Counted from the stretch's first letter, positions 7,514 through 13,951 are shown. The stretch: DNA of 16,593 nt from Anaerolineales bacterium (GCA_015662065.1 DQUX01000401.1:1-16593); one strand, 5' to 3'. Numbers and translations: made by a program. Notes: a model not told the origin generated them from the letters alone.

Positions 7514-8745
7514 ACGACCACCTCCAACTCCCCCGCCTGCGCCGCCTGCCAGGCCTCCCGACGTCGCCGGGCCTGTCGCTCCCCCACCGCCAGCATCCCC
7601 CACGTCGCCAGGATCATCGCTAGGTTGGCCCCCAGCAGGATAGACCCTCGCGTCCAGGCGGATGCACCGCCGGGGAACCCCTCGGTGGTCCCCTTGTTCA
7701 CCAGACCGACCACGCAGAGGTTGACCAGCGCCAGTGGCACCAGGAACTTCCAATTGAAGGCCAGCATCTGGTCGATCCGCAGCCGGGGCAGGGTGATCTG
7801 GATCAGCATCCACAGGAAGATCACCGCTCCCATCTTGACCAGGAACCAAACGGTACCCAGGATGGGGGCCTGATCCACCCACGGCCCCCTCCAGCCGCCC
7901 AGGAAGAGGGTGGTGAAGATGGCCGCCACCGCCACCGAGTTCATAAACTCGGCCAGGTAGAACATGCCGAATTTCATACCGCTGTACTCGACGAAGTAGC
8001 CGCACACCAGCTCCGACTCCGCCTCCAGCAGCTCGAAGGGCCGGGCGTTGATCTCCGCCATACTGGCCAGGAAGAAGATGATGGCCGAGACCGGCAGGGT
8101 GACCAGAAAGATGACGTCCTGAGACCCCACAATATCCTGTGTGCTCAGAGAGCCGGTCACCATCACCACCGCCAGGACGGCGAGCAGTTGGGGGATCTCG
8201 TACCCAATCAGTTGCGCCACGGCGCGGAAAGCGCCCACGGTGGCGTACTTGTTGTTGGAGGACCAGCCGGCCATCAGGAAGACGATCAGGGCGGCGGAGG
8301 AGAAGGCCAGGATGTAGAAGATGCCGATGCTGAGATCGGCGCCGATCAGCCCCCGGCCCGGACCGAAGGGGATGACCGCCCAGACCATCACCGAGGCGAA
8401 GACGACCAGGATGGGGGCTAGATTGTAGGGGATCAGGTCAACTCCTTGGGGACGGATGTCCTCCTTGGTGAGCATCTTGATGGCATCGGCGAAGGTCTGA
8501 AGGATGCCGTACGGACCGGCCCAAGTGCCGGAGCTGTTGGGACCCAGCCTCCCCTGCATGCGGGCGGCGATCTTCCGGTATGCCCAGATCAGGAAGACGA
8601 CCACCATCAGCGGGAAGAAGCCGACGACGACGGCGCCGATGGCCTTCACCACCAGCGCAGCCCCGTGTTCGGCCACACCACCACCGACCAGCAACCCCTT
8701 GATCCAGACCCCAATGTTGACGATCAGGTTGGAGAGAAACTCCAT
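7510..8745 (-). CDS. nuoH: NADH-quinone oxidoreductase subunit H (complex I membrane arm)
   Basis: Quinone-site membrane subunit that joins the peripheral and membrane arms, 411 residues, eight or more helices. Recognisable motifs: YRKIAARMQGRLGPN (56-70), GILQTFADAIKMLTKEDI (80-97), GYEIPQLL (181-188) and EAESELVCGYFVEYSGMKFG (241-260). The loop usually reading AETNRAPFDLPEAESEL instead reads AEINARPFELLEAESEL (230-246), altering the ordinary Asn-Arg-Ala order and the Pro. The C-terminus is extended by an Arg/Ala-rich tail (RQARRRREAWQAAQAG). ATG at 8745 has GGAGG eight bases upstream. It lies 41 nt after nuoA, where nuoB, C and D would usually be. Confidence 0.96.
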   Translation of the reverse strand: MEFLSNLIVNIGVWIKGLLVGGGVAEHGAALVVKAIGAVVVGFFPLMVVVFLIWAYRKIAARMQGRLGPNSSGTWAGPYGILQTFADAIKMLTKEDIRPQGVDLIPYNLAPILVVFASVMVWAVIPFGPGRGLIGADLSIGIFYILAFSSAALIVFLMAGWSSNNKYATVGAFRAVAQLIGYEIPQLLAVLAVVMVTGSLSTQDIVGSQDVIFLVTLPVSAIIFFLASMAEINARPFELLEAESELVCGYFVEYSGMKFGMFYLAEFMNSVAVAAIFTTLFLGGWRGPWVDQAPILGTVWFLVKMGAVIFLWMLIQITLPRLRIDQMLAFNWKFLVPLALVNLCVVGLVNKGTTEGFPGGASAWTRGSILLGANLAMILATWGMLAVGERQARRRREAWQAAQAGELEVVV

Positions 8746-8766
8746 GGGACGGACCTCCAGGATATG

Positions 8767-8782
8767 GACAGGATGCCCTGTC
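8767..8782. repeat. Short hairpin in the nuoA-nuoH gap
   Basis: A perfect 6-bp stem (GACAGG 8767-8772, CCTGTC 8777-8782) with a 4-nt loop lies in the 41-nt gap between nuoA and nuoH, between the nuoA stop and the nuoH ribosome binding site. No T-run follows on the minus strand, so it is not a classical terminator. The adjoining GTAGGGGCGACAGG resembles half of a palindromic intergenic repeat I associate with Chloroflexota and cyanobacterial genomes; that resemblance is recollection only. Confidence 0.5.
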
Positions 8783-8786
8783 GCCC

Positions 8787-9143
8787 CTACATCCACTCCA
8801 GCGCGCCCTTGCGCCACACGTACACCAGCGCCGCGCCCAGGAGAAGGATGAAGATGACTCCCTCGAGCACCGCGTAGAACGGCAGCCAGTTGTAGGCCAG
8901 GGCCCAAGGAAAGAGGAAAACGGCCTCTACGTCGAAGATGAGAAAGACCAGGGCGAAAATGTAGTACTGGGCCTTGAACCGGACCCAGGGCTCGCCGTGG
9001 GGCCGCAGGCCGCACTCGTAAATTTCGCTCTTACGGGGACTGGGCCGCTTGGGCCGGAGGAGCCAAGACAGGCTGATCAAAAAGATGCCGAGGAACAGGG
9101 CCACAACAAGCAAGAAGCCGACGAAGGTAAACTGTTCGAGCAA
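8787..9143 (-). CDS. nuoA: NADH-quinone oxidoreductase subunit A (complex I membrane arm)
   Basis: Three-helix membrane subunit of complex I, 118 residues, normal length. The signature is clear: KSEIYECGLRPHGEPWVRFK followed by ALVFLIFDVEAVFLFPWALA, with the conserved loop Cys and the membrane Asp/Glu pair. The start is TTG at 9143, fixed by AAGGAGG (9156-9150) with a 6-nt spacer. A longer in-frame ATG at 9221 is rejected because it lies upstream of the -10 box at 9201-9206 and would not be in the transcript. It is the first gene of the nuo operon, with a leader of about 50 nt. Confidence 0.95.
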   Translation of the reverse strand: MLEQFTFVGFLLVVALFLGIFLISLSWLLRPKRPSPRKSEIYECGLRPHGEPWVRFKAQYYIFALVFLIFDVEAVFLFPWALAYNWLPFYAVLEGVIFILLLGAALVYVWRKGALEWM

Positions 9144-9149
9144 GGACGT

Positions 9150-9156
9150 CCTCCTT
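9150..9156 (-). promoter_or_regulatory. Ribosome binding site that fixes the TTG start of nuoA
   Basis: AAGGAGG on the minus strand, six bases upstream of TTG (9143-9141). It is the best Shine-Dalgarno match near nuoA and the reason the shorter TTG start is preferred. Confidence 0.85.
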
Positions 9157-9200
9157 GTTCGGTGGATAGAGACGACGCTCCGTGGCTCAAAACGGAGCAG

Positions 9201-9228
9201 ATTATAGCACACTCTTTCCAAAAGGCAA
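9201..9228 (-). promoter_or_regulatory. Promoter of the nuo operon, extended -10 type
   Basis: On the minus strand: -35 TTGCCT (9228-9223), 16-bp spacer, -10 TATAAT (9206-9201) preceded by TGC. The string GTGCTATAATC is identical to that of the atp promoter at 1362-1370. The expected transcript start is near 9194. The -35 box overlaps the tail side of the glgP terminator hairpin, so termination of the upstream unit and initiation of this one share a few bases. Confidence 0.8.
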
Positions 9229-9246
9229 AACCGACAGGCCGGTTTT
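9227..9246 (-). terminator. Probable intrinsic terminator of glgP
   Basis: On the minus strand a stem AAAACCG / CGGTTTT (9246-9240 and 9233-9227, 6-nt loop) is followed by GCCTTTT. It is short and its T-tract is interrupted. Without the 180-bp insertion at 9249-9428 and one copy of its target duplication, this hairpin would begin directly after the glgP TAG stop, which supports its being the original glgP terminator. It could also act weakly on the plus strand. Confidence 0.55.
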
Positions 9247-9248
9247 CT
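9241..9248. repeat. Target-site duplication, left copy (8 bp)
   Basis: GGTTTTCT, identical to 9429-9436, directly abutting the left terminal inverted repeat of the element at 9249-9428. Confidence 0.8.
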
Positions 9249-9428
9249 GGTAGCCTCCCTCTTCAGTGTTGGTGCTGCTTGCCCACCCCGCCGGGCGCCG
9301 AACCGCCCGGCTCGGTCGGCAAAGCCCTCTTGGGGGGGCGGCTTTCAGCCCGCGGGGCTCGGTTTGTGAGCCCGGACGTTCACGTCCGGGCGGGCTTGCA
9401 CACAACAACACTTCACCGGGAGACTACC
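9249..9428. mobile_element. MITE-like non-autonomous element, 180 bp
   Basis: The segment is bounded by terminal inverted repeats: the left end reads GGTAGCCTCCC and the complement of the right end reads GGTAGTCTCCC. Over the first 28 bases 20 match, including a shared AGTGTTG, and with a 1-nt gap similarity extends to about 37. A perfect 8-bp direct repeat GGTTTTCT flanks it on both sides, as a transposition target duplication would. The inside codes for nothing and holds strong hairpins: GCCGGGC/GCCCGGC (9290-9311), AAAGCC/GGCTTT (9321-9345), GGGCTC/GAGCCC (9355-9373) and GCCCGGACG/CGTCCGGGC with loop TTCA (9370-9391). An 8-bp duplication fits several DDE transposase families (for example IS4, IS256, ISL3, IS66, IS1595); I cannot name the parent. 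Confidence 0.75.
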
Positions 9429-9436
9429 GGTTTTCT
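9429..9436. repeat. Target-site duplication, right copy (8 bp)
   Basis: GGTTTTCT, identical to 9241-9248, directly abutting the right terminal inverted repeat. Its last two bases form part of the glgP TAG stop codon (9437-9435). Confidence 0.8.
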
Positions 9437-11576
9437 ACACCCCCCGTTGGCGTGCCGCCTCGATGGCCGGGACGTAGAACTGCTCGGTGTACTCCCGTAC
9501 CATCCGCCGCGTGCAGAAGAAGGGGGCAGTGCTGCGGACCGCCTCCTTCATCACCCGGACCCAGTCCCGGGGCACTCCATCGGCGTCCCGCTTATAGAAG
9601 AGAGGAACGACCTCCTCTTCCAGCAACCGGTACAGGGCTTCCGCGTCGTGGGCGTCCTGGGCGGCCTCGTCCCCTCCCTCCAGCGACTCGATGGCCCAGC
9701 CGTTAGCCCCGTTGTACCCCTCGCGCCACCAGCCGTCTAGCACGCTCAGGTTGATCGCTCCGTTCATAGCCGCCTTCTGCCCGCTGGTGCCGCTGGCCTC
9801 CCGGGGTGGCCGGGGGGTGTTCAGCCAGATGTCCACTCCCTGCACTAGGTAGCGGGCCACGTGCATATCGTAATCTTCAATGAAGGCGACCCGCCCCCCC
9901 AACGCCGGGTCCTTCGCCAGGTTGTAGACCTGCTGGAGCAGGTGCTTGGCCGCGTCGTCGGCGGGGTGGGCCTTGCCGGCAAAGATGAACTGCACCGGGC
10001 GGTACAGGTCGTGGACGATCCGCTTCAGCCGCTCCAGGTCGTGGAAAAGGAGGGTGGCCCGCTTGTAAGTGGCAAACCGGCGGGCGAAGCCGATGGTCAG
10101 CGCCTCCGGGTCCAGGAAGGCCCCCGCCGCCAGCACCTGGTCGGGGTCCATCTCCCCCGAGATGCGCCGCCGCCGCGCCCGCTCCCGGATGAAGGCCATC
10201 ATCTTCCGCTTCTGGTCCTCATGCAGCGCCCACAGCTCCTCGTCCGGCACGTCGTCCAGCCGCTCCCACAGGTCCGGGTCGTCGTGCCGCTCCTGCCAAT
10301 CGTGGCCCAGGTACTTGCGGAAGAGCCGGCCCAGCGGGCCGGAGATCCAGGACGGCAGGTGGACGCCGTTGGTGATGTGGACGATGGGAACCTCTGCCTC
10401 GGGCCGGTCGGGCCAGAGGGTCTGCCACATCCTCCGGCTGACCTCGCCGTGGAGCCGGCTGACGCCGTTGCGATAGTCGGAGAAGCGAAGGGCCAGGGCG
10501 GTCATGTTGAAGTCGCCTCCCAGCCGTCCCAGCTCCAGAAACGCCTCCCGGGTCAGCCCCAGTTCCTCCCAGTAGCCCTGGAAGTGTTTCTCCACCATCG
10601 GCAGGCTGAAGGCGTCGTGGCCCGCCGGGACGGGGGTGTGGGTGGTGAACACGGTCGTTGCCCGCACCGCCTCCGCCGCCTTCTCGAACGACCACCCCTG
10701 GGCCACCAGCTCCCGGATTCGCTCCAGCACCAGGAAAGCGCAGTGGCCCTCGTTGAGATGCCAGATGGCCGGGTTCAGCCCCAGGGCCCGCACCGCCCGC
10801 ACGCCGCCGATGCCCAGGACGATCTCCTGACTGATGCGCATCTCCCGGTCCCCGCCGTACAGCCGCGCGGTCAGCGTCCGGTCCCACGGCTCGTTCTCCG
10901 GGAGATTGGTGTCTAGTAGGAAGAGCCGCACCCGGCCCACCTGTACCTCCCACAGGGCCGCCTGCACCTCCCGCCGGGCCAGCCGGACCCCCACCCGCAC
11001 CTGCTGCCCCTGGGGGTCCATTACCGGTCGGAGGGGGGTGTCTTCCATTTGCAGGGGTGGGTAGATTGCCTCCTGCCAGCCGTGGGAGGGAAGCCGCTGG
11101 CAGAAGTAGCCCTGGGAGTAGAGGAAGCCCACGCCGAAGAAGGGGACGCCCAGGTCGCTGGCCTCCTTGGCGTGATCCCCCGCCAGCACCCCCAGGCCGC
11201 CGGAGTAAATGGGCAGCGAGCGGTGGAGGCCGAACTCCGCGGAGCAGTAGGCCACCGGTCGGTCGGTCAGATGGGGGTATACCTTGGGGAACCAGAGATG
11301 GCCGTCCGTCAGGTCCCGCTCGAAGGCCAGCGTCACCGCGTCGAACTGACGCAGGAAGCCGGGGTCCCGGGCCGCTTCCTCCAGGCGCTCCTGAGGGATC
11401 TCCCGCAGGATGCGCACCGGGTTGTGGCCGGTGGCCCGCCAGAGGGGGTAATCCAGGGTGCGGAAGAGCTCCCGCGCCTCCTGTCGCCAGCTCCACCAGA
11501 GGTTGTAGGCCAGGTCCGCCAGCCCCTCGATGCGCGGCGGAAGTTTCTCGCGGGTTGTAGTTAACAGATCCTCCAT
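9435..11576 (-). CDS. glgP: Alpha-glucan (glycogen/maltodextrin) phosphorylase, DUF3417 type
   Basis: Glycosyltransferase family 35 enzyme that releases glucose 1-phosphate from alpha-1,4-glucans using phosphate and pyridoxal phosphate; cytoplasmic. 713 residues. The N-terminus (LADLAYNLWWSWRQEARELF) is the DUF3417 region of the Thermotoga/Thermus-type phosphorylases, which differ from the E. coli enzyme. Then come GGLGVLAGDHAKEASDLGVP (about 126-145), WHLNEGHCAF, TTHTPVPAGHDAF, HITNGVHLPSWI, FARRFATYKRA and the cofactor site EASGTSGQKAAMNG with the PLP lysine at 601. ATG at 11576 follows AAGGAG with only 3 nt spacing; an in-frame TTG at 11600 is an alternative without a good ribosome site. 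The stop lies in the target duplication of the downstream insertion. It follows the membrane-protein gene after 82 nt and probably shares its transcript. Confidence 0.94.
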   Translation of the reverse strand: MEDLLTTTREKLPPRIEGLADLAYNLWWSWRQEARELFRTLDYPLWRATGHNPVRILREIPQERLEEAARDPGFLRQFDAVTLAFERDLTDGHLWFPKVYPHLTDRPVAYCSAEFGLHRSLPIYSGGLGVLAGDHAKEASDLGVPFFGVGFLYSQGYFCQRLPSHGWQEAIYPPLQMEDTPLRPVMDPQGQQVRVGVRLARREVQAALWEVQVGRVRLFLLDTNLPENEPWDRTLTARLYGGDREMRISQEIVLGIGGVRAVRALGLNPAIWHLNEGHCAFLVLERIRELVAQGWSFEKAAEAVRATTVFTTHTPVPAGHDAFSLPMVEKHFQGYWEELGLTREAFLELGRLGGDFNMTALALRFSDYRNGVSRLHGEVSRRMWQTLWPDRPEAEVPIVHITNGVHLPSWISGPLGRLFRKYLGHDWQERHDDPDLWERLDDVPDEELWALHEDQKRKMMAFIRERARRRRISGEMDPDQVLAAGAFLDPEALTIGFARRFATYKRATLLFHDLERLKRIVHDLYRPVQFIFAGKAHPADDAAKHLLQQVYNLAKDPALGGRVAFIEDYDMHVARYLVQGVDIWLNTPRPPREASGTSGQKAAMNGAINLSVLDGWWREGYNGANGWAIESLEGGDEAAQDAHDAEALYRLLEEEVVPLFYKRDADGVPRDWVRVMKEAVRSTAPFFCTRRMVREYTEQFYVPAIEAARQRGV

Positions 11577-11604
11577 AAACTCCTTACCGTTTTCAGCCAA
11601 AGTC

Positions 11605-11639
11605 GGGGGTCACAGACCCCCTCGGAGCGTAATGTGACC
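11605..11639 (-). promoter_or_regulatory. Two mutually exclusive stem-loops in the glgP leader
   Basis: On the plus strand GGGGGTC (11605-11611) pairs perfectly with GACCCCC (11615-11621) across a 3-nt loop, while GGTCACA (11608-11614) pairs perfectly with TGTGACC (11633-11639). The two 7-bp stems share bases and cannot form together. No T-run follows on the minus strand. They lie 29 nt upstream of the glgP ATG, between the two genes of the unit. A regulatory role is inference. Confidence 0.45.
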
Positions 11640-11658
11640 TGGTCGAGCTAGATCATGC

Positions 11659-12486
11659 CTATGGTGCAAAGACCAGAACCGCGGTCAGCGCTGCCGCCGT
11701 CACCAGCCCGAACTCCAGCAGGACCCAGAGGCTGAGTCGCTCCAGCAGGTGTTGGTGTGCCAGACCGGTAAGCAGGTAGAAGATCGCCAGCAAGAAGAGG
11801 CCGCCGGCCCAGTTGCCGATCTGCCAGTAGTTGAGCGCCCAGGTGGCCTCGCCCACCAGGAGCCCCACGGCCCCGGCATACAGGGCCACCCGACCCACCG
11901 ACACATCTGCCACGCTGAGCAGGTCCAGCGCCACCAGGAAGGCGACCAGGGTTGTCCCGCTGGCGGTGACGATGCTGCGCGTCCGGGTCCGGTAGATGAC
12001 GTAGAAGAGGGAGAAGGCCAGCAGGTAGGCCAGCACGTTGAGGGAGAGCCGGGCGCGGGCGTAGCCCGGGTGGTCGGTGGAGAGGGCGCCGAACTCGGCC
12101 GAGACCGCCAGGCTGATGATCAGCGCCGCCAACAACAGCCCCCCCGCCCACATCCCCTCGGCGGGGGCCATCTCTACCAGGTAGGCCGCCATCCCCGCCA
12201 GCAGGCTGGGAAGCACCCAGGAGAGGTAGAGGGGGCGGGGAAGGCGGTGGGGGGCGTCTGGGTGGGCCGCCAGCACGTAGCGGGTCCCGAAAGCGGTCAA
12301 CCCGGTCACCAGCGCCACCAGAAGCCACGTCTTGGTGACCCGAACCTCCAGGGGCGAGCCCAAGACGCTCAGGTCCCAGGCGGCTTCTGGCAACTGAATG
12401 AAGCGGAACAGGACGCCGATCAGCAGGATCAGGGCGACCAGCACCGAGAGCCGATCGCGGTCCAGGCGAGGGATACGCTCTGTCAT
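11659..12486 (-). CDS. Polytopic membrane protein of unknown function
   Basis: I do not recognise the function. The 275-residue protein is almost entirely hydrophobic, with about nine predicted membrane helices (roughly 12-30, 52-72, 86-104, 112-130, 148-166, 177-195, 198-214, 225-243, 252-273) and no signal peptide-like cleavage site. Charged patches sit in the loops (RTRTRS 166-171, ERIPRLDRDR at the N-terminus), and a loop ALSTDHPGYARARLSLN (134-150) stands out between helices 4 and 5. It could be one of the small Chloroflexota-restricted DUF membrane families, which I cannot confirm. ATG at 12486 follows an in-frame TGA, but the nearest GGAGG is 14 nt away and inside a hairpin. It is preceded by its own strong promoter and followed by glgP after 82 nt. 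Confidence 0.75.
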   Translation of the reverse strand: MTERIPRLDRDRLSVLVALILLIGVLFRFIQLPEAAWDLSVLGSPLEVRVTKTWLLVALVTGLTAFGTRYVLAAHPDAPHRLPRPLYLSWVLPSLLAGMAAYLVEMAPAEGMWAGGLLLAALIISLAVSAEFGALSTDHPGYARARLSLNVLAYLLAFSLFYVIYRTRTRSIVTASGTTLVAFLVALDLLSVADVSVGRVALYAGAVGLLVGEATWALNYWQIGNWAGGLFLLAIFYLLTGLAHQHLLERLSLWVLLEFGLVTAAALTAVLVFAP

Positions 12487-12497
12487 GGTAGCCGTTC

Positions 12498-12528
12498 AGA
12501 CCTCCGAGAGGGGTTTTCTCGGCGGTCT
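12498..12528 (-). promoter_or_regulatory. Leader hairpin that covers the only Shine-Dalgarno-like site of the membrane-protein gene
   Basis: Arms AGACCTCCGAGA (12498-12509) and TCTCGGCGGTCT (12517-12528) pair over 11 of 12 positions with a 7-nt loop. On the minus strand the GGAGG lies in the arm nearer the start codon. The hairpin sits between the predicted transcript start (about 12573) and the ATG at 12486. No T-run follows, so it is not an ordinary terminator. Confidence 0.55.
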
Positions 12529-12579
12529 CCCGGGACGCTCTGTCCAGATGCTTGAGTAGACCCCATATGCGCGGACGGG

Positions 12580-12608
12580 ATTGTACCGCTGAGGGGAGGA
12601 TTTGTCAA
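12580..12608 (-). promoter_or_regulatory. Strong housekeeping-type promoter for the membrane protein-glgP unit
   Basis: On the minus strand: perfect -35 TTGACA (12608-12603), 17-bp spacer, -10 TACAAT (12585-12580), 11 of 12 consensus bases. It begins seven bases after the murA stop. The expected transcript start near 12573 gives a leader of about 87 nt before the ATG at 12486. Confidence 0.85.
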
Positions 12609-12615
12609 TCGGCGA

Positions 12616-13896
12616 TCACCGCCGGACCCGCTCGATGCGGCCGCCCAGGGAGCGCAGTTTCTCCTCGACCCGTTCGTATCCCCGGTCGATCTGGTTCACG
12701 TTGCGGATGATGCTCTGGCCGCGGGCGCAGAGGGCCGCGCCCATCAGCGCCATCCCGGCCCGGATGTCCGGGCTGACCAGGACGTCCCCGTGGAGGGGGG
12801 AGGGGCCCTGCACCACACAGCGGTGGGGGTCGCACAGGACGATGCGGGCTCCCATGAAGATCAGTTTGTCCACGAAGTAGAGGCGGCTCTCGAACATCTT
12901 CTCGTGGAAGAGGACGGTTCCCTCGACCTGGGTTGCCAGGACGATGGCGATGCTCATCAGGTCGGCGGGGAAGGCCGGCCAGGGGGCGTCGGCGATAGTG
13001 GGGATCGCCCCCCCCAGGTCCGGCACCACCCGAAGGGGCTGGTCGGCCGGGACGTGGATGTCCTCTCCCTCCACCTCCACCCGCACCCCCAGCCGCTCGA
13101 AGACGTAGCGGATCATCCGCAGGTGGTGGGGGGCAGCATCCCGGATGCGGACCTCGCCGCGGGTCATCGCCGCCATCGCGATGTAGCTTCCCACCTCCAT
13201 ATGGTCGGGACCGATGGTGAACTCCCCCCCGCGCAGTCGATCCACGCCGTGGATAGTGAGCAGGTTGGAGCCGATCCCCTCGATCTGCGCCCCCAGCCGG
13301 TTGAGCATATGGCACAGGTCCTGCACGTGAGGCTCAGAGGCGGCGTTGCGGATGACCGTCGTACCCGTGGCCAGCACCGCGGCCATAATGGCGTTCTCCG
13401 TCCCGGTGACGGAGGCCTGATCCAGTAGGATGTCGGCCCCGCGCAGCCGTAGGGCCCGCAGGCGGAAGAGGTCGTTGACATCCACCTCCGCCCCCAGCTC
13501 CCGGAAGGCCAGGAAGTGGGTGTCCACCCGCCGTCGGCCGATGACATCCCCTCCGGGTGGCGGCAGCTCCACCTGGCCGAGCCGGGTCAACATCGGGCCG
13601 GCCAGCAGGATGGAGCCCCGGATGCGGCGGAACCGCTCCCGGTCGAAGGCGGGCAGGCGGACCTCTCGGGCGTGCAGCCGCCAGGTGTGGGGGTCGAGCT
13701 GCTCCACCTGGACGCCGATGTCGGCCAGGAGCTCTCCCATCGTCCAGACGTCCTGGATGTCCGGCAGGTTGCGCAAGACGACCGGCTCGTCGGTCAGAAG
13801 GCAGGCCGCCAGCGCGGGCAGCGCGGCGTTCTTGTTGCCGCTGGGGGTGAGCGTTCCCTGTAGCGGGTGGCCTCCCTCGATGATGAGTTCTTCCAC
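12616..13896 (-). CDS. murA: UDP-N-acetylglucosamine 1-carboxyvinyltransferase with Asp at the catalytic Cys position
   Basis: First committed enzyme of peptidoglycan synthesis: transfers enolpyruvate from PEP to UDP-GlcNAc in the cytoplasm. 426 residues, the family's usual length, with the EPSP synthase-like double fold. Visible residues: Lys22 in PSGNKNAALP, Arg91/Arg94 in RRIRGSILLAGP, PPGGDVIGRRRVDTHF (113-128), the catalytic-base Asp in PAFPADLMS and the C-terminal DRGYERVEEKLRSLGG. The mobile loop has Asp117 where E. coli has Cys115, as in mycobacterial and chlamydial MurA. The start is GTG at 13896, with GGAGG six bases upstream. It lies 53 nt after the SAM-hydrolase gene. A MurA paralogue with another role cannot be excluded. 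Confidence 0.93.
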   Translation of the reverse strand: MEELIIEGGHPLQGTLTPSGNKNAALPALAACLLTDEPVVLRNLPDIQDVWTMGELLADIGVQVEQLDPHTWRLHAREVRLPAFDRERFRRIRGSILLAGPMLTRLGQVELPPPGGDVIGRRRVDTHFLAFRELGAEVDVNDLFRLRALRLRGADILLDQASVTGTENAIMAAVLATGTTVIRNAASEPHVQDLCHMLNRLGAQIEGIGSNLLTIHGVDRLRGGEFTIGPDHMEVGSYIAMAAMTRGEVRIRDAAPHHLRMIRYVFERLGVRVEVEGEDIHVPADQPLRVVPDLGGAIPTIADAPWPAFPADLMSIAIVLATQVEGTVLFHEKMFESRLYFVDKLIFMGARIVLCDPHRCVVQGPSPLHGDVLVSPDIRAGMALMGAALCARGQSIIRNVNQIDRGYERVEEKLRSLGGRIERVRR

Positions 13897-13927
13897 GGTA
13901 GCCCTCCGTAGTGGATTCTAGGTTGCG

Positions 13928-13951
13928 GATTGCAGGTTCGAATCTGCAATC
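13928..13951. repeat. Palindrome between the SAM-hydrolase gene and murA
   Basis: Perfect 8-bp stem GATTGCAG (13928-13935) and CTGCAATC (13944-13951) with an 8-nt loop that contains the palindrome TTCGAA. It overlaps the TGA stop (13952-13950) of the upstream gene. A TAGAAT further down on the minus strand could be a weak -10 for murA, but no good -35 accompanies it. Confidence 0.55.

Noticed and set aside
9144..9221. Longer nuoA starting at ATG 9221
   Set aside because: That start lies upstream of the -10 box at 9201-9206. The TTG at 9143 has a near-perfect ribosome binding site and gives the usual NuoA N-terminus.
11577..11600. TTG start of glgP at 11600
   Set aside because: No ribosome binding site precedes it and the extra eight residues are not family-like. 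The ATG at 11576 has AAGGAG, though with short spacing, so this is not settled completely.
13928..13951. Possible tRNA, because GGTTCGAATC resembles a T-loop
   Set aside because: The stem is 8 bp with an 8-nt loop rather than 5 bp with 7 nt. No acceptor, D or anticodon arm can be found around it, and it overlaps a stop codon.
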